64,000 nt of DNA from Methylobacterium sp. BTF04 (GCF_010692745.1 NZ_JAAHTB010000015.1:1-64000), one strand, 5' to 3'; shown: positions 16,203-25,659, counted from the first letter of the stretch. The notes: generated by a model from the sequence alone, not told the origin. Numbers and translations: made by a program.

Positions 16203-17602
16203 GGCACGCGGAATCCGACGACCACGCCGCCCTGTCGCTGGCGCCCGAACCGCGGGACGAGACGATCGCCGCGGCGGACGCGAACCCCAGAACGGCGCGG
16301 ACCGGCGTTGGGCCGGCCCCGGAGGTGGCCTCCGCCGCGGACGGCACACCGGGGCCAGCGCGCAGACGCCGGCCGGCTTGGCTGCTTCCCACGCTCCTTG
16401 TTCTCTGCGCCGGCCTCGGCTTCGCGGGCTGGCGCTACGCCGATCCGGTGATGGCCGCGCTCGGCCTGTCGCCGGCCCCGACCGCGCAACCCGCCGCCCG
16501 GGACGGCGCGACCGACGCCCCGGCCGATGCGGACGCCGTCACCCTCGATGCGGAGGGCCGCAAGCGCCTCGGGCTTGGGTTCGGCCGCGCCGAGATCCGC
16601 CGGATCGTGCGGTCGGTGAACGGCCCCGGCATGGTCGCCTTCGACGAGCGCCGGGTCACGCATCTCAAGCCGCGGACGCAGGGGCGCGTCCTCAGTCTCT
16701 CGGTCCAGCCCGGCGACCGGGTGGAAGCGGGGCAGACCCTCGCGACGTTGGATGCATCCAGTGTGCTCGACGCGCGCAACGGGCTGGCCGGGGCGCGCGC
16801 CGGCCTCGGCGAGGCGCAGGCGACGGAGACGGTGGCGGAGACGAACCTCAAGCGCGGCATCGCTCTCCTCAAGTTCGGCGGCATCGCCGAAGCCGAGGTG
16901 GACCGGCGCCGGGTCGAGCGCGCCAAGGCGCAGGCGGCCGTGCAATCGGCCCAATCCCAGGTCGAGACGTTCAAGGCGCAATACGAGCGCCTCGCGCCGA
17001 CCGCCGACCTCGCCTCGGGCACCAGCGCCATCGTCTCGCCGATCGGCGGGGTGGTGACGCGGGCGGACATCACGCTCGGCGAGGTCGTGGACACCAGCCG
17101 CGACGCCTTCACGGTCGCCGATCCTTCGCGGATCCTGGTGCTGGCCAACCTCTACGGCCAGGACATCGATGCGGTGCGGGCCGGCGCTCCGGCGCTGGTG
17201 ACCGCGCCGGTCTCGTCGCATCCGCGCTTCGAGGGGCGCGTCAGCTCGGTCAACGCGGCGCTCGATCCCGCGACCAACACGGCTCCGGCCCGGATCGAGA
17301 TGGCCAATCCCGACGACCTGCTGCGCGCCAACATGTTCGTGACGGTGGCGATCCAGGCCGATCTCGGGCGCGACGGCACGACGATTCCGGCAAGCGCCGT
17401 ACAGCAGACCGAGGGCGGCCCGATCGCCTTCGTGCGCACCGCCGACGACCGCTTCGAGAAACGCGACCTGAGGCTGGGGCTGCAGCGCGCGGACTGGGTC
17501 GAGGTCACGGCCGGCCTCTCAGAGGGCGAGACGGTGGCGACCACGGGCAGCTTCGGGCTGAAGGCGATCCTGTTGCGCAGCCTCCTCGGCGCGACGGATT
17601 GA
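16199..17602 (+). CDS. RND efflux periplasmic adaptor, heavy-metal (CzcB/CusB-like)
   Basis: A 467-residue membrane-fusion protein linking the inner-membrane pump at 17613 to an outer-membrane channel. It has a long N-terminal cytoplasmic extension rich in Ala/Pro/Arg and one membrane anchor at about 60-80 (PAWLLPTLLVLCAGLGFAGW). A barrel-sandwich lipoyl-like half follows (VLSLSVQPGDRVEAGQTLA), then a helical hairpin with regular Ala/Gln/Glu heptads (about 195-260). The second lipoyl half is SPIGGVVTRADITLGEVV, ahead of the C-terminal beta barrel. The permease gene starts ten bases after its stop. No metal-binding His/Met-rich stretch is visible at the N-terminus, unlike some CzcB proteins, so the substrate metal cannot be read off. 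Confidence 0.88.
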   Translation: MRHAESDDHAALSLAPEPRDETIAAADANPRTARTGVGPAPEVASAADGTPGPARRRRPAWLLPTLLVLCAGLGFAGWRYADPVMAALGLSPAPTAQPAARDGATDAPADADAVTLDAEGRKRLGLGFGRAEIRRIVRSVNGPGMVAFDERRVTHLKPRTQGRVLSLSVQPGDRVEAGQTLATLDASSVLDARNGLAGARAGLGEAQATETVAETNLKRGIALLKFGGIAEAEVDRRRVERAKAQAAVQSAQSQVETFKAQYERLAPTADLASGTSAIVSPIGGVVTRADITLGEVVDTSRDAFTVADPSRILVLANLYGQDIDAVRAGAPALVTAPVSSHPRFEGRVSSVNAALDPATNTAPARIEMANPDDLLRANMFVTVAIQADLGRDGTTIPASAVQQTEGGPIAFVRTADDRFEKRDLRLGLQRADWVEVTAGLSEGETVATTGSFGLKAILLRSLLGATD

Positions 17603-17612
17603 GGGCCCATCC

Positions 17613-20600
17613 ATGAGATCGTGGTTCGCTCTGCTCATCCGCCGCCGCTGGCTCGTCCTCGCCCTGGCGCTCGCGGCCGCCGCCGGCGGCATCGCCAACC
17701 TCGAGGGCCTGCCGGTGGACGCGGTCCCCGACATCTCTCCCAAGCAGGTGATGATCCTCACGGTCTCACCGGGGCTGGGCCCGCTCGAGGTGGAGCGTCT
17801 GGTCAGCTTTCCGGTGGAGAACGCCATGGCCGGCGCGCCGAGCCTCACCGGCATCCGGTCGACCTCCCGCTACGGCGTTTCGGCGGTCTACGTCACCTTC
17901 GACGACGCCATGCCGATCACCGAGGCCCGGTCCCAGGTGTTCCAGCGCCTGGCCCAGGCGCGCACGATGATGCCGGCCGGCATCGGCGATCCGCAGATGG
18001 GGCCGATGGCGACGGGCCTCGGGGAGGTCTACCAGTTCGAGCTGCGCGGGGCCGGCTACGCGCCGATGGCGCTCAAGCGCATCCTGCAATGGACGATCGC
18101 GCCGAAGCTCAAGCTGACGCCGGGCGTCGCCGACGTTAACATCTACGGCGGCCAGATGCCGACCTACGAGGCCCAGGTCTCGGCGGACGCGCTGCGCCGC
18201 TACGGCGTGACGCTGGCGCAGGTCTACGACGCGCTCACCCGCAACAACGCGGCGCGCGGCGGCGCCTATATCGAGCACAACGACCAGCAGGAGGTCATCC
18301 GCGGCCTCGGGCTCGCCAAGGGCCCCGACGACATCGCCACCATCGTCGTGACCACCGGACCGGGCGGCGTGCCGATCACGGTGGGCACCCTCGGCGCAGT
18401 GGTCGAGGCTCCCAAGGTCCGGCTCGGTGCCGTCACCCACGATGCGGCCGGCGAAACCGTCGTCGGCATCGCCCTGATGCAATACGGCGAGAACGCCGAC
18501 GCCGTGGTCGCAGCGGTGAAGCAGACCCTGGCCGATCTCGCGCCCCAGCTTCCGCCGGGCGTCGAGATCAAGCCCTACTACGACCGCAGCGCGCTCGTGG
18601 AGCGCACGATCCACACCGTGGCCCACAACCTGGTCGAGGGCGCGGTGCTCGTCGTCGTCGTGCTGCTGATCCTGCTCGGCAGCCTGCGCGCCGGCCTGCT
18701 GGTGGCGGTGGCGATCCCGCTTTCGATGCTGATCGCGTTCGCCGGAATGCGGTGGTTCGGCATCTCGGGGAACCTGATGAGCCTCGGCGCCATCGATTTC
18801 GGGCTCATCGTCGACGGCGCCGTGGTGATGATCGACAACGTGCTGCGGGCGCGCGGCGAGAACCCCGGACGGCCGCCGCACGCCATCATCTGCGATGCGA
18901 CGACGGAGGTGGCGCGCCCGATCCTGTTCGCGGTGGCGATCATCATCCTCGTCTATGTCCCGATCCTCGCGCTCGAAGGCGTGGCGGGCAAGATGTTCCG
19001 GCCGATGGCGTTGACGGTGATCCTGGCGCTTGCCGGCTCCCTGTTCCTGACGATGACGCTGATGCCGGCCCTCGCCGCGATCGTCCTCTCGGGAGCGGGT
19101 ATCTCCGAGCGTGAGACCCGCATCGTCCACTGGGTGAGGATGGCCTACACGCCGGTCCTGCGGCTGGCCGAGCGCCGGGCCGGCGTCACGGTGCTGATCA
19201 CGCTCGCCCTCTTCGGGGGGAGCTGCGTGCTGGCGACGCGGCTCGGTGGCGAATTCCTGCCCAAGCTCTCCGAGGGCTCCATCGTCATCACCTCGGAGAA
19301 GCTGCCCGGCATCGACCTCACCGCCTCGCTCAAGCTGGTCCACCGCATCGAGACGGTGCTGAAGACGTTTCCGGAGGTGAAGAAGGTCGTCTCGCTCTCG
19401 GGCAGCGCCGAAATCCCCACCGACCCGATGGGGGTGGAATCCACCGACAGCTTCATCACGCTCACCGACCCGTCCACATGGACCACCGCGCCGACGCAGG
19501 ACGGACTGGTGGCCGCCTTCGACAAGCGGCTGCAGGCGGAGGTGAAGGGCGTCGCCTACGCGTTCTCGCAGCCGATCGAGATGCGGATGCAGGACCTCCT
19601 GGAAGGCGTCCGCGGAGACGTGGCGATCAGCCTCTACGGCGACGACCTCACGGTGCTGAAGGACAAGGCTGACGCCATCGTGCGCGTCGTGTCGGGCATC
19701 GACGGGGCCGCCGACGTCAAAGCCGAGGCGCAGGCCGGCCAGCCGGCACTCACCGTGCAGGTCGATCGGGCCAAGGCGGCGCGGTACGGCATCAACGTCG
19801 CCGACGTCCTCGACGTGGTCGAGGCGATCGGCGGCCGCACCGCCGGCATGGTCTACGGCGACGACAACTCGATCACCGACATCGTGGTGCGGCTGGTCGC
19901 CACCGACCGCGGCGATCTCCAGCGCATCCGCGACCTGCCCGTGGGTGCGAGCGGAAAGATGATGGTGCCGCTCTCCATGGTCGCCTCGGTGGAGGTCGCC
20001 TCCGGCCCGGCCCAGATCAGCCGCGAGCGGCTGCAGCGGCGAATCTCGGTGCAGGCCAACGTCCGCGGCCGCGACGTGCAGAGTTTCGTGGCCGCAGCCC
20101 AGGCCGCGGTGAAGGATCAGGTGCCGCTGCCGCCCCGCTACTCGCTGGTCTGGAGCGGGCAGTACCAGAATCTGCAGGAGGCGACCGCTCGACTCGCGAT
20201 CGTGGTGCCGGCGGCGATGGCCGCGATCCTCGTGCTCCTCGTGGTGATGTTCTCCGACCTCCGCCTCGCCGGCCTGATCTTCCTCAACGTACCGATCGCG
20301 GCCACTGGCGGCATCGTCGCGCTGTCGCTGCGCGGGATGCCGTTCTCCATCTCGGCGGCGATCGGCTTCATCGCCACCTTCGGCATCGCCATCCTCAACG
20401 GCGTGGTCCTGACCAACACCATCCGCGAGATCGAGGCGACGGGCGTCGCTCCACGCGAGGCGGCGACCCAGGCCGCCGAATCGCGCCTGCGTCCGGTGAT
20501 GATGACCGCCTTGGTCGCGACGCTGGGCTTCCTGCCCATGGCGATCTCCACGAGCGCCGGTGCCGAGGTGCAGCGCCCGCTCGCCACCGTCGTCATCGGC

Positions 20601-20762
20601 GGCCTGATCACCGCGACGCTCCTCACCCTGGTCGTGTTGCCGACGCTCTACCCGTTCGTCGCCGGATTGCGCCTCCCGTTCGGCCGCGGCCGTTCCGCGC
20701 CGGGGCGCGCCCTGGAGCCCGGTGGAGAGACCGCACAGCGGCGGGAGGACGTCGATGCGTGA
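17613..20762 (+). CDS. Heavy-metal RND efflux permease (CzcA/CusA family)
   Basis: A 1049-residue proton-driven inner-membrane pump with twelve membrane helices, two large periplasmic loops and the family-typical N-terminus. In TM4 the motif IDFGLIVDGAVVMID carries D395 and D401, matching the proton-relay aspartates D402 and D408 of CzcA. The third site, E415 in CzcA, is D408 here. The internal repeat of the RND fold is visible (second half begins near 520, RRAGVTVLITLALFGGS). It lies between the adaptor and the small exported protein, overlapping the latter by eight bases. No outer-membrane factor follows, so the complex must borrow one encoded elsewhere. Cation specificity (Co/Zn/Cd or Cu/Ag) is undetermined; no methionine triad can be assigned confidently. 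Confidence 0.93.
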   Translation: MRSWFALLIRRRWLVLALALAAAAGGIANLEGLPVDAVPDISPKQVMILTVSPGLGPLEVERLVSFPVENAMAGAPSLTGIRSTSRYGVSAVYVTFDDAMPITEARSQVFQRLAQARTMMPAGIGDPQMGPMATGLGEVYQFELRGAGYAPMALKRILQWTIAPKLKLTPGVADVNIYGGQMPTYEAQVSADALRRYGVTLAQVYDALTRNNAARGGAYIEHNDQQEVIRGLGLAKGPDDIATIVVTTGPGGVPITVGTLGAVVEAPKVRLGAVTHDAAGETVVGIALMQYGENADAVVAAVKQTLADLAPQLPPGVEIKPYYDRSALVERTIHTVAHNLVEGAVLVVVVLLILLGSLRAGLLVAVAIPLSMLIAFAGMRWFGISGNLMSLGAIDFGLIVDGAVVMIDNVLRARGENPGRPPHAIICDATTEVARPILFAVAIIILVYVPILALEGVAGKMFRPMALTVILALAGSLFLTMTLMPALAAIVLSGAGISERETRIVHWVRMAYTPVLRLAERRAGVTVLITLALFGGSCVLATRLGGEFLPKLSEGSIVITSEKLPGIDLTASLKLVHRIETVLKTFPEVKKVVSLSGSAEIPTDPMGVESTDSFITLTDPSTWTTAPTQDGLVAAFDKRLQAEVKGVAYAFSQPIEMRMQDLLEGVRGDVAISLYGDDLTVLKDKADAIVRVVSGIDGAADVKAEAQAGQPALTVQVDRAKAARYGINVADVLDVVEAIGGRTAGMVYGDDNSITDIVVRLVATDRGDLQRIRDLPVGASGKMMVPLSMVASVEVASGPAQISRERLQRRISVQANVRGRDVQSFVAAAQAAVKDQVPLPPRYSLVWSGQYQNLQEATARLAIVVPAAMAAILVLLVVMFSDLRLAGLIFLNVPIAATGGIVALSLRGMPFSISAAIGFIATFGIAILNGVVLTNTIREIEATGVAPREAATQAAESRLRPVMMTALVATLGFLPMAISTSAGAEVQRPLATVVIGGLITATLLTLVVLPTLYPFVAGLRLPFGRGRSAPGRALEPGGETAQRREDVDA

Positions 20763-21099
20763 GGGCCGTCAAGATCGAGCCCGGCGCGTCCCGCTCCGCG
20801 CGATCTGGCTCGTGATCGGCCTGTCGGCGCACGCCGCCCAGGCTGCGGATTTCGATTGCGGCGGCTTGCTGCGGATGCACGGCCTCATGCGCAACGCGGC
20901 CCGCGTCTGCGGCTTCAGCCGCTACAACGACGCGATCGTCGCGCGGGCCCAGTCCTGTTACGAGACGCTCGGCAGCCTGCAGGGTGCGCGCGCACTCCGG
21001 GCCGGGGCCGAGGAGTTCTCCGCTCTGGTGACGCTGCGCAGCCAGGACGCGGTGTGTCCCGATCTTCTGAGACAATTCCCAATGGTCGTGCGTCGGTGA
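20755..21099 (+). CDS. Small exported four-cysteine protein coupled to metal RND pump
   Basis: A 114-residue protein starting eight bases before the permease stop, hence co-translated. An N-terminal basic region and hydrophobic core (AIWLVIGLSAHAAQA) ending in AQA-ADFD indicate a cleaved signal peptide and a periplasmic location. The mature part has four cysteines (DFDCGG, RVCGFS, SCYETL, AVCPDL), likely two disulphides or a metal site, and helical segments in between. Not recognised as a named family. A periplasmic metal chaperone or pump accessory is a plausible role from context only. Confidence 0.7.
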   Translation: MREGRQDRARRVPLRAIWLVIGLSAHAAQAADFDCGGLLRMHGLMRNAARVCGFSRYNDAIVARAQSCYETLGSLQGARALRAGAEEFSALVTLRSQDAVCPDLLRQFPMVVRR

Positions 21100-21365
21100 C
21101 ACCATCCTCCCGGCTTGCCTCGGCCGATCGCGCCGGGTGAACAACCGCAGAGGCGCCGGTTCCGGGTGGTGGTGGAAATCCGGGGATTGCCACCGTCCGC
21201 CCCCGACCCGACATCGCCGTTCCGGTGATCGGTCGCGCTGCCCCGAAGCGGCAGCTTCGCATCGTGAGCGCTGCGGGCGCGTCTCGACGTCCCTCACGCA
21301 GGGGCGCAGCTGACATACCTCGTATCGGGAGGGTTCGTTCAGGGCCGTCGCAGCACGTCTTCAGG

Positions 21366-22379
21366 TCATCGAGGCCGGGTATCGCGCGCCGAAATCCCGA
21401 AACGCCGACTGAATGCCCGACTGAACGTCGATGCGTCGGTGAAACCGCACCGGATCATGATGGTCGCGATACTTTCGTTCGCCTGCGCCGGGTCGGACAG
21501 ATACCGACGTGCGCGATCCAGTCGTGCGTCGCGGATCGATGCCGCAACACCTTCGCCGTCTGCGAAGGCAGCGTAGAGCCGGGTTCGAGAAACGCACAAA
21601 CTTTTGCACATGGCGTCCGGCCCGAAGCCCGGATTATGCAGGCAGCGCTCGATATGGACCATCGCGAGGGACCGTAGCGCCTCTGTCGAGACGGCCACTT
21701 CGGAGGTGGTGGTGAAGCTCCGAAGCAGGTGCAAGGCCCCCTCGATGGCGACCCCGGCCTCGACATCGGGCATCTGTCCGACCAGACTGGCATAGGTCTG
21801 CAGATAGTTTGCGAAGAGGGTACTGTGAGGGCCGCTGCGGATCATGCGCCCGGCAAAGGCTTCCGGTTCGCCGACATGGGTCTGAAAAACCGAGCGTGAA
21901 ATGTGTATTCGGAGCTCTTCGTAGGCCTCGTACCCTCCAGCCTGGAAGGGGCGATTGGTGTCGACGATGCTGATGTCGCCTGGGACCATCCGCGCGCCGC
22001 GATTGCCCTGCTCGAAGTACCCGCTACCGCGCAGGAACATCGCGATGCTCACCATGTCGACGTCATCTTTTCGAATGTGATGCGTCAAACGCGCGATAGC
22101 AATTTCATCGCTCTTTGTGTGCAACAAGACGCTGTGTGTGGCCCTGGCGACGAAGCGACCCGCTGCGAAGCCTTGCGTCTGCTCGGACCCTTGGGTGTCG
22201 ACGCCGCCCGCGGCCAAAACAGAGTGCTGCCAGAACTCGAAGGCTCGTTCGGGCTCGACCTCCCTCGTGCTTTGGACAAGCGTTTTGACGAACGACGGGT
22301 TGGCCAAGAAACTCGCTCCTGAATGTAGGGATGCGTTGTTTTGATCTGAAGACGACCCGACGCCCGATAGGTATCTCAA
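21366..22379 (-). CDS. AraC-family transcriptional regulator
   Basis: Regulator of 337 residues as drawn. The N-terminal part resembles the AraC-binding-like (type 2) sensor domain. The C-terminal part is a double helix-turn-helix: SLCVSRTRLYAAFADGEG, then IATIMIRCGFTDASTFSRAF and RRFGISARDTR. No ATG occurs in a sensible place: the open frame begins with TTG at 22379, and a start slightly downstream such as the TTG before ANPSFVKTL is possible. It stands alone on the minus strand, between the metal-efflux operon (plus strand, converging on it) and the MFS gene on the same strand. Its target is unknown; the MFS gene is the closest candidate. Confidence 0.85.
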   Translation of the reverse strand: MRYLSGVGSSSDQNNASLHSGASFLANPSFVKTLVQSTREVEPERAFEFWQHSVLAAGGVDTQGSEQTQGFAAGRFVARATHSVLLHTKSDEIAIARLTHHIRKDDVDMVSIAMFLRGSGYFEQGNRGARMVPGDISIVDTNRPFQAGGYEAYEELRIHISRSVFQTHVGEPEAFAGRMIRSGPHSTLFANYLQTYASLVGQMPDVEAGVAIEGALHLLRSFTTTSEVAVSTEALRSLAMVHIERCLHNPGFGPDAMCKSLCVSRTRLYAAFADGEGVAASIRDARLDRARRYLSDPAQANESIATIMIRCGFTDASTFSRAFSRRFGISARDTRPR

Positions 22380-22461
22380 AGCGCAAACACGGATGCATCA
22401 ACGAAATTCGATCGGGGCTAAACTTCGATTTTGGAACAAGATCTGCAAACCGCATCGATCG

Positions 22462-22497
22462 CATGATTTGTCGCGCGTCCATGATTTGTCGCGCGTC
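22462..22497. repeat. Perfect 18-bp tandem repeat, two copies
   Basis: CATGATTTGTCGCGCGTC occurs twice in direct succession (22462-22479 and 22480-22497). It lies between the AraC gene's 5' end and the MFS gene's 3' end. It could be a duplicated operator for the AraC regulator (tandem direct half sites are typical of AraC proteins) or simple slippage. Confidence 0.6.
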
Positions 22498-22662
22498 TAA
22501 GATTCGATCGTCGAGGGCATCGGCCGGAATACGGCGCCTGCCCGAGATGAACGCCCATTTCCCCGCCGGTCCCGGTCCGACGCTCGGAGGTCGGCGCGTT
22601 GGAAGTGTGGGCCATGCTGTGCCGGACCGGGGCGGAGGTCGCGCCACGGCCGGCGTGGGTCG

Positions 22663-24012
22663 TCAGGGGCTTCCGAGCCGTCCGAGCCCTGCCGCGCTGA
22701 TCGCGGGTCGTCGCTGCGCGCGGATGGACCTGTTCAGCGCATGGGCGAACGCGGCACCGAGCAGGGCCACGGCGACGAAGACCACCAACATCGTCGACCC
22801 GACCCCCTCCTGCCCGAACACGCGGTCGTTGAGGATTCCGACCAGGAATGGCCCCACGCCGATCGCCATCAGCGCCACCCCCGCGATGAACACCGCACTC
22901 ACGAACCCACGCATGGAGGCCGGAGTCAGGAATTGCAGGCAGGCCAGGGACGCCGGACTCGTGAGACCGAGCGTCGCCGCCAGGGCGCCGAAGCCCACGA
23001 GGGAGAGCGGCAGGGTCGGGGCTAGCGTCAACACCGCGATGCACGGGGGCACGAGGAGCAATCCGGCCGTGAGCATCCGCGCGGCGGCGACCCTCCGGTC
23101 GGTCGCTCGGGCCCTGTCGAGGAGGCGTCCACCCACGAGGTGGCCCAACGGTGCGATCAGCAGGCTCAGCAGACCGAGGCGCACGCCACTTTCGGCGGGC
23201 GTCAGGCCGTGGACGCGCACGTAGAACGTCGGTGCCCAGGCCGCGAGGCTCTGCGGCACCAGGACCGCGCAGCTCGTGGCCCCGAAGAGCGCGAGGTATA
23301 CGGCGCGGTTGCGGCCCATCCAGGCCCACGCCCGACCGTCGCGCAGCTTGGTTTGGTCTGGCGCGGCGGCGCGCTTTCGGGCCGGGGGCTCGGCGATGCA
23401 CAGGGCGGCCGCGAGGGCGAGAAGGTTGGGCAGGCAGGACATGACGAGCAGGGCGCGCCACGGCGGCAGCTGGCCGGCGCCCGGCAGGTGCAGGCCCCCG
23501 GTGGCGGTCAGCAGCCCCAGGACTGCTCCCCCCGCGAGCAGGGCGAGGCTACGCCCCAGGCTCGCGCTGGCGGTGAGCCAGGATAGGGCCCGCCCCAAGT
23601 GGCCGGGCGGCAGGCGGTAGGCCAGCAACGAGAGCGCGGCGGGTGCGACCACCGCCTGCCCAAGCCCGAGCAGCATTCGCGCCGCCACCATGAGCGCGAA
23701 CGATCCCGCGAACGCGAACGCGATGCCGGCCGCGGTCCACAACACGATGCCTCCGACGAGCAGCGCGCGTCGATGCCCGCGGTCGGCGATCCGGCCCCAA
23801 AACGGCATGCCGAGGGCGTGCAGCAGGACGAAGGCCGAGCCCTGAAGAAAGCCGAGCTGCGCGTCCGTGAGGTCGAGAGCGAGTTTGAGAGGATGGGCCA
23901 CCACGGTGAGGAGGAACCGATCGCTGAAGGCGAGCAGTTGGATCCCGGCGAGCAGGAGCGCGAGAGGGAAGAAGCCGGATTGTTCCCGGACGGCAGTGAT
24001 TGGCGGCATCAT
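22663..24012 (-). CDS. Major facilitator superfamily transporter, spinster-like
   Basis: A 449-residue twelve-helix carrier. The first helix contains LLAFSDRFLLTVVAHPLK, and the loop 2-3 signature is FWGRIADRGHRRALL. The pattern DRxxLxxxxxPLKxxLxLTDAQLG resembles the spinster-type branch, whose substrates are varied (lipids, aromatic acids, sugars acids). The start is uncertain: ATG at 24012 (MMPPITAVREQSGF) puts the first helix at the usual distance, while upstream Met codons lie inside a 16-bp tandem repeat. It follows no obvious operon partner; the AraC gene downstream on the same strand is separated by about 280 bases. Substrate not predictable. Confidence 0.85.
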   Translation of the reverse strand: MMPPITAVREQSGFFPLALLLAGIQLLAFSDRFLLTVVAHPLKLALDLTDAQLGFLQGSAFVLLHALGMPFWGRIADRGHRRALLVGGIVLWTAAGIAFAFAGSFALMVAARMLLGLGQAVVAPAALSLLAYRLPPGHLGRALSWLTASASLGRSLALLAGGAVLGLLTATGGLHLPGAGQLPPWRALLVMSCLPNLLALAAALCIAEPPARKRAAAPDQTKLRDGRAWAWMGRNRAVYLALFGATSCAVLVPQSLAAWAPTFYVRVHGLTPAESGVRLGLLSLLIAPLGHLVGGRLLDRARATDRRVAAARMLTAGLLLVPPCIAVLTLAPTLPLSLVGFGALAATLGLTSPASLACLQFLTPASMRGFVSAVFIAGVALMAIGVGPFLVGILNDRVFGQEGVGSTMLVVFVAVALLGAAFAHALNRSIRAQRRPAISAAGLGRLGSP

Positions 24013-24028
24013 GTGTGGTTGGTGTGCC

Positions 24029-24060
24029 GAGCCATGAGAACGCTGAGCCATGAGAACGAT
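24029..24060. repeat. 16-bp tandem repeat ahead of MFS gene
   Basis: GAGCCATGAGAACGCT (24029-24044) is repeated with one change as GAGCCATGAGAACGAT (24045-24060). It lies just upstream of the chosen MFS start and duplicates an in-frame ATG, which clouds start choice. Confidence 0.55.
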
Positions 24061-24757
24061 GACCATCTTGCTTCGATCAGCGAATGAAGCGGCGGTCATG
24101 GACCTGCGACGCGAGAAATCCCGGCGACGAGGCATGACCTGGTCGCGCCAAGGGCGGCTCCTATCACGTGTCCGAGCATAAATGGGCGCGGGTTGTATCA
24201 GCCTGACGCTTCGCTGAGAGGATGAATGCGGAAATCGGGTCACGATATCGCTAGGCGGCATCGCGAACGTTCTGAGTGCGGCCCCTGATCGAGATTCGGG
24301 CTCTGCATGTCTGCGGAGGGGGCCATTGCACCCGGGCTCACGCGACGCGTCGGCCGATGCGGTGATCGTGGACCGAATACCCTCAGTCCGGCCGTGGGCA
24401 CCTATGGCTTCGTCGCTTTCACGGTCGGCATCGCCGCGATCCGGGTGTTGGTCTCGCGCGCATGCGCAGCATTCTGCGGGATGCGGCCGGCGCTCGAAAG
24501 CGATCGCGGATCAGCACGTCGGTGATGGGCAATTCCCCATCCGCGCCGTCAGGCATCGGCGGCGGCCTTTCCGATCGCCCCGAGCAGTGAGACGGCGTGG
24601 CCCTCTAGTCGATCATGAAGCGCCCAGGGGGCAGGACTGGTCACCGAGCCCCTGCGCGGCCGGGATCGGCGTCCTGGCCGCCAAGCCGATAGATATCTGG
24701 GTGCCGTCGCGCTGGAGCCGGTCGCGGCCGCAGTAAAACCGGGTCGTCGCGTTCGTT
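24061..24757. other. Gene-free stretch between MFS and SDR genes
   Basis: Open frames here are short, lack ribosome sites and resemble nothing known. The MFS promoter must lie in its left part. Otherwise I see nothing to report before the tandem repeat at 24758. Confidence 0.4.
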
Positions 24758-24821
24758 GGGAATCGCCTGCGCCGGGAATTGCCTGCGCCAGGAATCGCCT
24801 GCGCCGGGAATCGCCGACGAC
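24758..24821. repeat. 16-bp tandem repeat, three to four copies
   Basis: The unit GGGAATCGCCTGCGCC is present at 24758, then with one base changed at 24774 (GGGAATTGCCTGCGCC) and 24790 (AGGAATCGCCTGCGCC), and partly at 24806 (GGGAATCGCC). It lies about 25 bases beyond the 3' end of the SDR gene. It is probably a slippage-prone minisatellite. Confidence 0.75.
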
Positions 24822-24846
24822 CGGTTCGACGGGTCTTTGGTCAGCC

Positions 24847-25659
24847 TCAAGCGGGGAAGCCGTTGAACTTGCGCAGGATCTTGTCGATCAGCGCTTCCGG
24901 CAGGTAGCGGCGCAGCGCGCCCACCTGACGCGACTGCTTGCCGGCCGCGTAGCGCAGCCGGGGCGCTGTCGCCGTCGCGGCCTTCACCACGGCGTCGGCC
25001 ACGATCTGCGGATCGTCACCGGTCTCGACCCACTTGCGCATCAGGCCCTCGCTGCGCGACCGGCCGTCGGCGTAGAGCGCCAGGGGCCGATCGGCGCGCG
25101 TCAGGTTTTCCTCGAACGCGGTGCGGGTCACCCCGGGCTCGACCAGGACCGCCCGGATGCCGGCTGCGCGCACTTCATGGTCGAGGGACTCGGTGTAGCC
25201 CTCGATGGCGTGCTTGGTCGACGCATAATAGGCGTTGAAGGGCGACGGGATCAGGCCGAGGATCGAGCTCATGTTGACGATCCGGCCCTTTTTCTGGCTG
25301 CGCATGACCGGCAGGACGGCGTTCACCACCCGGGCCACCCCGAAGACGTTCACATCGAACACGCGCTGCACCTGGGCGATGGACGATTCCTCGGCGGCGC
25401 CGATGAGGCCGATGCCGGCATTGTTGACGACGAGGTCGAGACGGCCCGCCAGCCGAACGATTTCCGCCACCAGAGCCGTCACCGAGGCGTCGTCCGTCAC
25501 ATCGCAGACCAGCATGGTGATGCCCGGCAGGTCGGCGACCGCCTTCCGGCTCGTCCCGAACACCCGGTAGCCGGCCTGTGCCAGGGCCTTGGCGGTCACC
25601 AGGCCGATGCCCGACGAAGCCCCTGTCACCAGGGCAACGCCCCTGTCTGTGTTGCTCAT
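24847..25659 (-). CDS. Short-chain dehydrogenase/reductase
   Basis: A 270-residue NAD(P)-dependent oxidoreductase of the classical SDR type. It has a cofactor-binding TGASSGIG near residue 13, a structural NNAG (LDLVVNNAGIGL), an active-site Ser in NMSSILG and the YxxxK pair (YYASTKHAI). A basic residue at the end of strand 2 (TSRKAV) hints at NADP preference. The substrate is unknown. It is transcribed divergently from an HxlR-type regulator 81 bases away, which very likely controls it; such SDR/HxlR pairs are common in proteobacteria and often respond to reactive carbonyls or oxidants. Confidence 0.92.
   Translation of the reverse strand: MSNTDRGVALVTGASSGIGLVTAKALAQAGYRVFGTSRKAVADLPGITMLVCDVTDDASVTALVAEIVRLAGRLDLVVNNAGIGLIGAAEESSIAQVQRVFDVNVFGVARVVNAVLPVMRSQKKGRIVNMSSILGLIPSPFNAYYASTKHAIEGYTESLDHEVRAAGIRAVLVEPGVTRTAFEENLTRADRPLALYADGRSRSEGLMRKWVETGDDPQIVADAVVKAATATAPRLRYAAGKQSRQVGALRRYLPEALIDKILRKFNGFPA

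Noticed and set aside
17766-19343. A 525-codon minus-strand frame opposite the metal RND permease
   Set aside because: His/Arg/Asp-rich antisense shadow, without a start signal or family match.
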